From: Castor canadensis
Lineage: Eukaryota; Chordata; Mammalia; Rodentia; Castoridae
Direction: 5' to 3'
Length of the DNA: 64,000 nt
Assembly: GCF_047511655.1 (NCBI RefSeq)
Contig: NC_133386.1
Location: 171,141,146-171,205,145, forward strand
Shown: positions 55,641-64,000 of the stretch, piece by piece
How the letters are laid out: the number at the start of each line of letters is the position of its first letter
Position numbering within the stretch: position 1 is the first letter of the stretch
Notes under the pieces: generated by a model
Told to the model about the DNA's origin: nothing
The model's database searches: none
The model's input: the letters and a program-made list of their open reading frames with translations, nothing else
Made by a program: the position numbers and the translations under genes

Positions 55641-56459
55641 TTCTTCTCAAACTGCCTAAGTGAAATGACACTCTAACTTTGGCTACCTTTGACTTTCATG
55701 AGGTAAGCAACATTTAGAATGTTTGAGAAGGGAGGTGGTCTACTAGGCCTGAGGTTTGATCGGAGGAAACCCAAAGTAAGACCCAGAAATGGACTTTCCT
55801 TTTAATGGGTCTCTGGGTACCTCCTGCCAAGAATTCCTGCAAGCTCCCATGAAACACTACAGGTAAAAGGCCGTTGCTCGTATTTCCCTCTCATCTTTCC
55901 AGAACACAGTTCTACAGCTCAGCTTGTCTTACAAAGTTACTCCTTTAGAAAGCCTTCTCCACATCAATCCTAAATTCTGTGCCTCATATAAGCCCATCTC
56001 TCAGCAGCTTGCAGGAAGATGGAAAACACTTTCTCTAAATTCTTTCAATACCTCAAAGTCTTCTTTTACTAAGTCCTACATGGGCCCAGGGCAAGGTGTT
56101 TCTAGAAGAAGGAATTTCCAACAAACGAAAGAAAAAAGAGGGCGTCTCTTTTCTTCCATTCAGTAAAATCCTTAGGAGAAAGTTTAGCTCAGTCATGACA
56201 AAAGCAAGCATGTTGGAATGTTTCCTTCTGCTCCTTCATCAGTGGATAAAGACAGCCCATGTCCACCCCTGTGGATGCTGCAAAAGTCACAGAGGACACC
56301 CACGTGCATCACAGGGTCATCACTGTGAAATGAACTAGGGAGTGTGAAGCAGTGCGCGTGACCAGGCTGTCCTCCATCTCCCTCTTCTCTAACACCAGCA
56401 TTTCTATTGGGACAATGTCCCACCTACCACCACATGTGAAGCCTCCACCTTTCTCTATC

Positions 56460-56760
56460 CACACAGGGAGCCATAATCTTCTACCACTCAACTTTTCTCC
56501 TTCTGGTTGCCCAACCCATGAATCTCGGAACTCATTATCTTGTTTCACAAAGCCTCCTTTACTCTCTTCTCCTCACCATCCCCTCTCTGAGCACAGCACT
56601 GCATCTGCCCAGATGCCCAACAAGAAACCTCTGGAGCCATCGTTATCAATCTCTCCTCCAGCACTTCCAATCACCTACCAGGCCTTGCAGCTTTTACCAC
56701 CTCAATAGCTCTAAAACCTGCACTGCCACTATCTCGCTCTCTGATTACACTGTTCTGACC
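56460..56760 (+). mobile_element. L2 fragment (coding-derived region)
   Basis: 'ctggagccatcgttatcaat', 'ctctcctccagcacttccaa' and 'ccttgcagcttttaccacct' follow the C/T-rich L2 segment that ends its ORF. Open frames over it (56352-56979) are decayed L2, not host genes. Confidence 0.7.
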
Positions 56761-57496
56761 TTGTACTCTTCCATGACTCTGCACCGCTCTCATGAAGACA
56801 TCCAAGTGTCTGCACAATTAAGAAGAGATAAGATCTTTTTTCCTCCAAAATTTAGGGAGAAATATAAGCCTGCCAATAAAATTCCCAGCATCTCCCAGAC
56901 GCCAGCAGAGTTAGGAAGCCTAGCACACTGGCTCCTTGTTTCTCTAAGTTGTGGTTGGTGTGGTGGTCACTCAGCATAATTCTAGACTCTGGGGTGGAGG
57001 TGGGGCAACTCAATTTCCTTCTCAGGTGATTCTCCAGGAGTGCCCACAAGGGGGAGCCACTGAGTTAGGTGGGAAACTCCACTCAGAAGCCTGGGAATCC
57101 TGCCTTCTCCAGGTGGTTCCAAGACAAGGTTTCTGCTTTCAGAGGCACAGTCTCCTCCAAGCACATGCCACACCAGGAACAGATGGGCAGCACAATGGGT
57201 TGACAAACCAGACTTTCAGTGCAAAGGAATTGGTGGTGATTGCATCTGCTTCTCTGTAAAACACGGGGGTTGAGATGAGGGCATCTTGAGTCCTCTCCAG
57301 CTCTGGTCTAGGCTCTGACTGACCCATGTGTGCTCTAGCACTGAAGTGAACCCCTGAGAGCCTTCACCCCTTATTATTCTACCATTTAACTTTGAACTAT
57401 CAACAGTGGGAATAAGTAGACCCAGTTATGACTAGTTCCTATGGCTTAATTTCCCCCTCGCATACAATTGTAAATATGAAGCATCTTTTCTTCTTC

Positions 57497-57497
<1 letters not shown>

Positions 57498-57530
<33 letters not shown>
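57498..57530. repeat. (TCA)11 trinucleotide repeat
   Basis: Eleven perfect TCA units preceded by TTC-rich sequence, adjacent to a reverse B1 SINE whose A-rich tail probably seeded it. Confidence 0.95.
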
Positions 57531-57531
<1 letters not shown>

Positions 57532-57652
57532 TATTTTTGAGATAGGTTCTTGCTAAATAGCCCAGGCTGGCCTTGAAGTTCCAATCCTCTTGCTTAGCCT
57601 CCCAAGTATAGGGAATGTGGAGATTACAGGTGTGAGTCACTATGCCCATCTG
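57531..57652 (-). mobile_element. B1-like SINE, reverse
   Basis: 'gagataggttcttgctaaat', 'agcccaggctggccttgaag' and 'gattacaggtgtgagtcact' are the reverse complement of a B1/Alu-type monomer. Confidence 0.85.
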
Positions 57653-58525
57653 TGGTTGAGCTTTTCTGATCCTTCATCAAAAGCCATCAAGGCTTTTTGT
57701 CCTCCAAACTCAACAACCCATGACCTGCACTCTTCCGAGACTTGCAAATGTTCTCTCTGGGGCAAACGACTCCAGTGGGTCAGACACTTTTCAGGCCCCT
57801 GTGTGCAGCACCCTTTCCCACCCCTGCTCTTGACGCTCCCACCAGATCTACTGGCCATCTAGATGGGGACACACATCTACCAAGGCAGCCTAGGGTACTG
57901 CCAGTCCCATTTCTTTGAAATGAAGCCTGGGATGCAGAAGCTCTTTTACTGCTCTGTGAGGAAATACACAGGCAGGGCCTCCTCTGTCAGTTTTCTTAGG
58001 CCCTGCAAGCTTGGGTGGAGCTCAATCCATAAGCTTCTGAAAATAAAAATTATATTGCCCCACTGAATGGTTTCCAAATAGCCCACACAATCCAATGCTT
58101 TCATTTTTTAAAAAGTGTTTCCACTCTCTGATCTGGAATTTTATATATAGTACATTCAATGCTGAGTTGTTGAATATTAGTCATCCTAGAACAAAGTGCT
58201 GAAAAGTTGAAGCATGAATATTTTCAAAGAGACCCAATGCAGTGTAAGGGCAGTCAATTCTAAAAAAGCTTCACTGAGTGGTATTTCTCCTGACATTCTA
58301 ACCTCAGAGGTGGGGGAGCAGGGTGTTGAGGCAAGGGCAGGAGGAGGGAAATTAGAGGAGAAGCCCCTTGATGAAGTGTTAATCATTCACATAAATGAAA
58401 ATGACTCATCAAGAATAATCAAAACCTAACTCCTGGGCAAACCTATCACCTTGAGATGGGACCACCATACTGTGATGCTCAAGAGTTGAAGTGTGGAAAA
58501 ATGCTGGGAGACAGGAAAAGAGGAG

Positions 58526-58532
<7 letters not shown>

Positions 58533-58566
<34 letters not shown>
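58533..58566. repeat. (TG)17 microsatellite
   Basis: Seventeen TG units ending in gcgtgcat. It lies just 5' of the L1 insertion and outside its target-site duplication. Confidence 0.95.
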
Positions 58567-58570
<4 letters not shown>

Positions 58571-58602
58571 CATATGGGGAGGCATCTAAATTGAGTCTGG
58601 GA

Positions 58603-59017
58603 CACCTAAAAAACTAGCTAGCATTTGTTGCCCTTAACGCAGAGAAACTAAAGCAGATACCTTAAAGCAACAGAGGCCAATAGGAAAAGGGGAACAGGTA
58701 CTAGAGAAAAGGTTAGATCAAAAAGAATTAACCTAGAAGGTAACACCCATGCACAGGAAATCAATGTGAGTCAATGCCCTGTATAGCTATCCTTATCTCA
58801 ACCAGCAAAAACTCTTGTTCCTTCCTATTATTGCTTATACTCTCTCTACAACAAAATTAGAAATAAGGGCAAAATAGTTTCTGCTGGGTATTGGGGGGGG
58901 GAGAGGGAGGGGGCGGAGTGGGTGGTAAGGGAGGGGGTGGGGGCAGGGGGGAGAAATGAACCAAGCCTTGTATGCACATATGAATAATAAAAGAAAAATG
59001 AACATAAATAAATAAAT
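58603..59017 (+). mobile_element. 5'-truncated L1 (3' UTR only) with 15-bp target-site duplication
   Basis: The body has 'cagcaaaaactcttgttcct', 'attgcttatactctctctac', 'gcaaaatagtttctgctggg', a G-rich tract (58892-58950) and 'gtatgcacatatgaataata' with an A-rich AAAT tail, the arrangement of a rodent L1 3' UTR. The 15-mer aaattgagtctggga occurs at 58588-58602 and again at 59018-59032, bracketing the element exactly. Only about 415 bases remain, so no reading frame is present. Exact duplication implies a fairly recent insertion. Confidence 0.9.
58892..58950 (+). repeat. G-rich tract in L1 3' UTR (quadruplex-prone)
   Basis: Repeated runs of three to nine G within about 60 bases, typical of L1 3' UTR polypurine tracts. 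Confidence 0.8.
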
Positions 59018-60686
59018 AAATTGAGTCTGGGAAGCAAGTAATTACCATAATAAATAATAAAATAAAGCAAATATTACCATAATAAATATAGATGGACTAT
59101 CAAATGCTATATAGTTATACTCTACACTAGTGATGTCATAAACAAGCATTTGAAACCCTACAAAGAACCTAGCAGTAAGGAACAACTATTATAGTGCCCT
59201 GCTGGCTTGTGAAGGACACGGGTTTAGATGGGCCAGGTCACTTGGCTATCTATCACTAGAAAATGGCAGAGGGAAGATTCAGACTGAGTGTATCTGACAT
59301 GGGGGCCACGGCAGTACCCAGCACACTGTGGTGCCCACCCAGGGCTGAGCTTCAGATTCAGAGGAGAAGCACATCAGGCTCTCCCCATTCAAACCTAGGA
59401 CAGAACTCTTCCTGCGCTTTCACCATACCATCAGCACAGCACTCTCCACCTTCCCTTTCTAAGGGCCGGAAATTAAAAATGAATGATAACCACGTTCTGG
59501 TTAACACCTCACACTGGCTAAATTATCAGAACACCACCAGTGAGATGTGGTGGTCTTCTGGGGAAGTCCAGTCATGGGCCAGGAGCTGCCCTATTATCAT
59601 TGCCCAGGGAGCTGGTGACCAGAGGACCTGGGGCAAGATCAAAAGGTAGTGTAGTACAATATGCTCATTACCACTAACCCCCTTTTCTCTTAAGAAAGAG
59701 GGCAAGGAGCAAACCTGAGCCTGAGTAGTGGGCTAGAATTTGTCCCCCTGGTGACAGTCTTGGACCTGCCTATGGAGTTGGTGGTGGGGCTGACCCTTTT
59801 TTCCTACAGCTGGCTCCTCCAATTCTCCAGGAAGCCTCAAGCAAGGCAAGGATTTAGAAAGGGACAGAAGGGCCACCATAAAACTCCACAGTTGCACAAG
59901 ACAGAGCAGGTGACCCTGGAATTCCTGGTGGAAATGCCGACTCAATACCATTCTGGCAATTCTTCTCGTTAAGGTAAATCTCAGTTCTCTCACACACCCA
60001 AAGGAAGATAAACCAGTAGTGATCATGGGATTCCTATGTAATTGTTTTGAAGCAAAACCTCAATAAAAAGGCAGTCTGTTCACTGCTGTTTCCTCTTTTT
60101 GCAAGAAAGTAAAATAAAGATAGAATAACCATGAAGACCAATTTCAGGAAATTAAAACCTAACTGTGAACTCTGGAAAAAACAGCAATAGTCACAACACT
60201 AGGCAGTGTGGGGTAGAAAACCAACATTTGAACTATTGAGCTTTTTCCTGGGGAAAAAGATCTCCATGTCACTTTGAATACTTTCTAAGAGATTCTGGGT
60301 GGCCTCTTTCCAAAGGATTGATGTAACATGTCAACAAGTAGAGTGACCCAGGAAGCATGAGTCTTATAAAAAGGAAAACCCACCCCGTGACCATGGTCCT
60401 TTGACATATGCTGTCCTCCAGCCAGACTAATGAGCTAACAACAGTAGTAGGCCAATTTTGGTTATAGATTCTTTTTTTTTGCAGGCATTCAATAAAACAC
60501 CGTAATAGAAGAACACAGATAGCCAAAGTATAATCATCACATTTTTAGGTCATTCCACCGATACTTTTTGAGAGAAGAGGTATTATTTATTTTTATTCTA
60601 TCTGTTGTGTTTTCACTTCCCCCGTTCTAAGAAACCAAGTCTTTGTGTTACAAGGCCAAAGCACAATTTGTTAGTATCAGAAGATA

Positions 60687-60731
60687 CTAACTGAAGAAGA
60701 TACCACCTGATGCTAACTGAAGAAGATACCA
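60687..60731. repeat. 19-bp direct repeat, 26-bp period
   Basis: ctaactgaagaagatacca occurs at 60687-60705 and 60713-60731, identical in both copies. A partial third copy ('cagaagatac') lies just before. Confidence 0.9.
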
Positions 60732-60919
60732 TGTTTTAAAGATTCTTTGGGTAGGATTAAGCTGGTGGTCCAGGACAGGAAGGACCTCTCTGCAGTGGAG
60801 AAGCTGAATTAGCTTGGTGCTGGTGGGTGGGTAATGGGAGATTCCATAAATCCAACAGTGGGCCACTTTTGTATACAGGCAATGTATTCAAATGACATGT
60901 ACTGGATGAGGGATGGAGC

Positions 60920-61002
60920 CAGGCTGAGCCGAGCGAGTGATACAGTACTTGCCTATCTCTTTTGAGGCCCTGGATTCCATCCCCAGCACTGCAAACAAAA
61001 TG
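60920..61002 (+). mobile_element. tRNA/ID-like SINE
   Basis: 'gatacagtacttgcctatct' and 'gccctggattccatccccag' then 'cactgcaaacaaaatgaag' fit an ID-type unit with a short A-rich tail. Confidence 0.7.
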
Positions 61003-61154
61003 AAGACATGTACTCACAAAGCATATGGAAAAACTGAGGATGAGACCCTTGAATGTCAGTTCTTTCCCTACTGATCCTCACAACCACCAAGGCAAGGCAA
61101 ATTCTCTCTGGATTGCTATTATAGTCTTGCTTTTTGAATCATTTTTCTTTTCAA

Positions 61155-61235
61155 ACTTTTTTTTTTTTTTGGCAGGACTGGGTTTTGAACTCAGGCACTC
61201 TACTGGTTGAATCACATCTCTAGCCCCTCTTTCCA
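61155..61235 (-). mobile_element. tRNA/ID-like SINE, reverse
   Basis: T run then 'ggcaggactgggttttgaac' and 'ttgaatcacatctctagccc' are a reverse ID unit with an internal deletion. Confidence 0.75.
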
Positions 61236-61989
61236 AACTTTTTACAGTGGATACAACTCATGGATGTAGTGAAAAATGATGTTGGGGGTTGCTGAGAAGG
61301 GGGAAGACATATAACCAGAGGTAGGAGATGATGACAGAACGGCAGAATGGCTCTTCTGAGCAAAGAACTATCCATAATTTCAAATACAGGACAGAACTAG
61401 TTATCTGAAATTAAAATTTTAAGCACAGTGAATGTTAGAACACTACTATCTAGTTACCTGCAAAGTGCCTGGAATGTCAGTCATAGCATCAAAGATGGCT
61501 CTTTCTTGCATGGTAGAAATGCAAGATCTAAATGATCTTCTACATTATTCTTGAACTTTTTAGCAAGACCATTATTATTACAACCATTTTGAGTTTGTGG
61601 AGGAAAAAATAAAAAACAAAACAAAAACCAGTGACTAAGGGGAAGGATGTTCCTGGTGGAAGAAACTCAGGTGGCAGCAGTGCTGTCAGCCCAGGAACAG
61701 GGGAGTGGGTGGGGCCTCCCAGCGCCAGCTGAGATAGAAGAGGGGCAAAAGTAGCGGAGTACCTGTAATGAATATAAGTCATTCCTTGGGGGTTTGAAAA
61801 AAATCTAATTATCACAAGGTCCAGGGCAGATGGCCAAGGTTATTACTAGAACATGAGTGCATTAGTCAGGAATGCACTGCACTAGAGCACGCTCACAAAC
61901 ATAACCTGCTGCAGTCAGCTTTGGTGCAAATCCTGGAGAGGTTTGACCAGTAGATGCCCCAGATAATTTAAGAGCATGAGTCACAGAGA

Positions 61990-62165
61990 GGAGGGGTGAA
62001 AACCCAGTACTGTCACTTACTAGCTGTGTGACTCTGGACAAGTTGCTTCACCTTTCTGAGTCTCAAATTGCCCAGAATGATAGCTAAGTTCTAACGATAG
62101 CTCCTGAGTGATAAGACAAGACTGAAAGAGGTTGTGAAAGCACTGTGAAAGGCTTGCCACACAGC
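61990..62165 (+). mobile_element. MIR SINE, well preserved
   Basis: 'tgtcacttactagctgtgtg' (near 62011) then 'agttgcttcacctttctgag' is almost consensus MIR core. Confidence 0.85.
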
Positions 62166-62327
62166 AGGAATAGTTTTATGAATGGTCTCACCGGTTTCAA
62201 AGGCATTATAATGGCTTTGGAATAAAGCCATCAGTTGCTATATAAAAGCAACTAACACCGTGGGGAGAAAGGGATGGGCCCAATGCCACTCTATTGTTAT
62301 TTTAAAGGCCACTGGGGCTCACATTCA

Positions 62328-62329
<2 letters not shown>

Positions 62330-62365
<36 letters not shown>
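62330..62365. repeat. A36 homopolymer
   Basis: Thirty-six uninterrupted A, with no recognisable SINE, L1 or gene body upstream and no visible target-site duplication. Confidence 0.9.
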
Positions 62366-62367
<2 letters not shown>

Positions 62368-62393
62368 GAGCTTTACTCGCTGCAGGTGGATCA

Positions 62394-62700
62394 TTTATTC
62401 TGCTTTCATCCACTCATGTGATCAACCTGTGCCTGATCACCTAATGTGCCAGAAGCAGCAGTGCTCTGGGGATAGGTGTCAAGGGGAACAAATAGGGCCT
62501 TTGCCCTCGGAAGTACACAGTCGAGTGAAAGAGGGCAGACAGTATACCTGCCACGTCCATGCTGCATGCAGATAGCTACTGTAGATTTGGCACAAGCAAG
62601 GCTTCTTGGAGGAGGCAACCTCCCAGCGGCTGTAGAGAAGGGCCTGGATGAGTCTTCCAAGCAGGAAGAGGACACAGGTGGTTCCCAAGTCTGATGAGAA
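62394..62700 (+). repeat. ancient interspersed repeat fragment, family not named
   Basis: 'ctaatgtgccagaagcagca' then 'gtgctctggggataggtgtc' matches the 5' part of the 50755-51325 family. A second fragment at about 63090-63310 ('gggatttaagcagcaaaatg') matches its 3' part, so the two may be one broken copy. Confidence 0.5.
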
Positions 62701-63454
62701 GGCTTGGGGGTAGGAACAGGTGGGGAGAGGCCTATGTATTGTCATGAACTTGTTATTCCTATGTGGACTGTGTTTATTTGGGGCAGCTCGGGGGTGTCTA
62801 ATAGAACACTGCCTTCCTCTCACCCTGTGCTACTGCTAACCTTGGGATCAGCAACCTTCCTGGAAGGGGTCAGACAGAAGATAATGCAGCTTTCTTGGCT
62901 ACATGCTCTGTCACAATGATTCCACTCTGCCACTGTCATGGGACTAGACAAACAAATGGCACGGCAGTGCTCCAAGAATGAAACTATAGACATTGAAATT
63001 TGAGTTTTGTATAATTTTCATGTGTCATGAAAGATGCTTCTTTTAATATTTTTTCAACCATTTAAAAATTTAACAATAACTCTTATCTTAAGGGCCGCAT
63101 AAGAACAGGCAAGGATGGAGTTGGCCCAAGGATCCCTTAGGAGGACCTAAAGGGACAGCTTAGAGGGACACAGGCTGAGCATGACAGGCTCAGTAGCCCA
63201 AGCCCTTGGACTCTGTGTAACGCCAGGAGGACCCACTGAAGGGATTTAAGCAGCAAAATGACAGGCTCGCCTGCATACTTGAGGCAGGTACAGCAGGGAG
63301 GCCAGGGTGTCATCCTGAGAGCCTAGCTGCCAGTGACACATGCAGTGACACTATCCAGCCTTTCTCAATACAGCTGGCCATCTCTGTTAGCTTTGGTGCT
63401 AAGCACTTAAATATAAAAGATGGAGATCACAGACTATGTTTGCAATTAAGAAAT

Positions 63455-63940
63455 TGTTTTGAGATAAGGTCTTCCTATGTAGCTCAGTTTCTCAAGGGCT
63501 GGGATTACATCTATGCAACCACCTTACCCTGCACAACTAAACAATTACGCATATGTATGTATGTATGTATATATAGGCAGTACTAGGGTCGAAACTCAGG
63601 GCTTTGTGCTTGCTAGGCAGGCCACACCCTCACCTCAGTCATTTTTGTTGTTATTTTTGTAGATGGGGTCTCGCTTTATGCCTGGGCCAGCCTGAACCAT
63701 AGTCCTCCTATTTATGCTTCCTGCCATAGCTGAGGTAACAGGCAAGTGCCACCATGCCCAGCTTGGGGGGGGTCTTTCTATTTGCTCAGGGCTGGCCTCG
63801 AACTGCAATCCTCCTGATCTCTGCCTCCCAAGTAGCTAGGATTACAGGCATAAGTCACAGCACCTGGCACACAGGTAAACATTTTTCGGTACTGGGATTT
63901 GAACTCAGGGTCTCATACTTGCTAGGTAGGTACTCTAGTA
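63455..63940 (-). mobile_element. cluster of reverse SINE units at the right edge
   Basis: A B1 fragment (about 63455-63530, 'gagataaggtcttcctatgt'), a TATG run (63551-63575), a composite ID-B1 (63576-63755, 'ggcagtactagggtcgaaac'), another B1 (63765-63870, 'cctcccaagtagctaggatt') and a further ID unit (about 63885-63940, 'ggtactgggatttgaactca'). All point to the - strand. Confidence 0.75.
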
Positions 63941-64000
63941 ACTAAAAAGTTTTAAGGGGTCACTTTTGAGCCCAAGTAAGTGGAAAACATTTTTGATTAC

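Larger units (their letters stand above)
52995..64000 (-). other. ABTB2: ABTB2 intron 1 (3' part, runs off the window)
   Basis: At least 11 kb of intron with no exon-like conserved sequence. Contains an ID SINE (53828-53925), MIR pairs (54130-54230, 54340-54480, 55470-55640), a CpG-dense patch (54225-54325), an AT-rich repeat-free block (55140-55460), an L2 stretch (56460-56760), a B1 SINE with TCA run (57498-57652), a TG run (58533-58566), a truncated L1 (58603-59017), two ID SINEs (60920-61002 and 61155-61235), a MIR (61990-62165), an A36 run and a SINE cluster at the right edge. Confidence 0.85.

Noticed and set aside
56352-56979. Open frames of 118 and 153 residues
   Set aside because: Sequence is a decayed L2 fragment.

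Overview
This window is nuclear DNA from a placental mammal, most likely a rodent. Short exons are bounded by GT-AG introns, and introns and spacers are full of ancient mammalian repeats (MIR, L2, an old L1 3' end, a MaLR-type LTR). Younger SINEs join a 7SL/B1-like monomer to a tRNA/ID-like unit. From memory that SINE style and the L1 3' UTR resemble castorimorph rodents such as beaver; I hold this at about 50% and cannot search to confirm it.

Two protein genes converge. Positions 1-3.3k (+ strand) hold the last two exons of NAT10, the RNA cytidine acetyltransferase. The rest, from about 7.0k to the right edge, is ABTB2 on the - strand (ankyrin repeats plus BTB domain; also BPOZ-2). I could place 16 consecutive coding exons. 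Every splice junction has GT and AG, every reading-frame join closes, and the stop codon is at 8131-8133. Together they encode 730 complete residues plus one split glycine. If the protein has the human length of 1025 residues, the missing first coding exon encodes about 294 residues and lies beyond position 64000, so 52995-64000 is the 3' part of a long intron 1.

Layout: 1-33 NAT10 penultimate exon; 34-2472 NAT10 last intron; 2473-2584 NAT10 last coding segment, then 3' UTR to perhaps 3.3k; 3.3-7.0k convergent spacer with a solo MaLR-like LTR; 7.0-8.13k ABTB2 3' UTR; 8.13-26.6k fourteen closely spaced ABTB2 exons (ankyrin, BTB and C-terminal regions); 26.6-46.7k a 20-kb intron; exon 3 at 46.7k; exon 2 at 52.9k; 53-64k intron 1. 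No RNA gene, CpG-island promoter, CRISPR array or complete coding mobile element was seen.

The two genes have no known joint pathway: NAT10 makes N4-acetylcytidine in RNA, and ABTB2 is thought to be a CUL3-type ubiquitin-ligase adaptor. Their conserved tail-to-tail arrangement is what fixes the identity of the locus. I found no convincing undescribed biological system. The items most worth a second look are the C-only polypyrimidine tract before ABTB2 exon 8, the cluster of poly(A) signals on both strands between the genes, a 5'-truncated L1 with an exact 15-bp target-site duplication, a CpG-dense patch in intron 1, and repeat-free AT-rich intronic blocks that look like enhancers.
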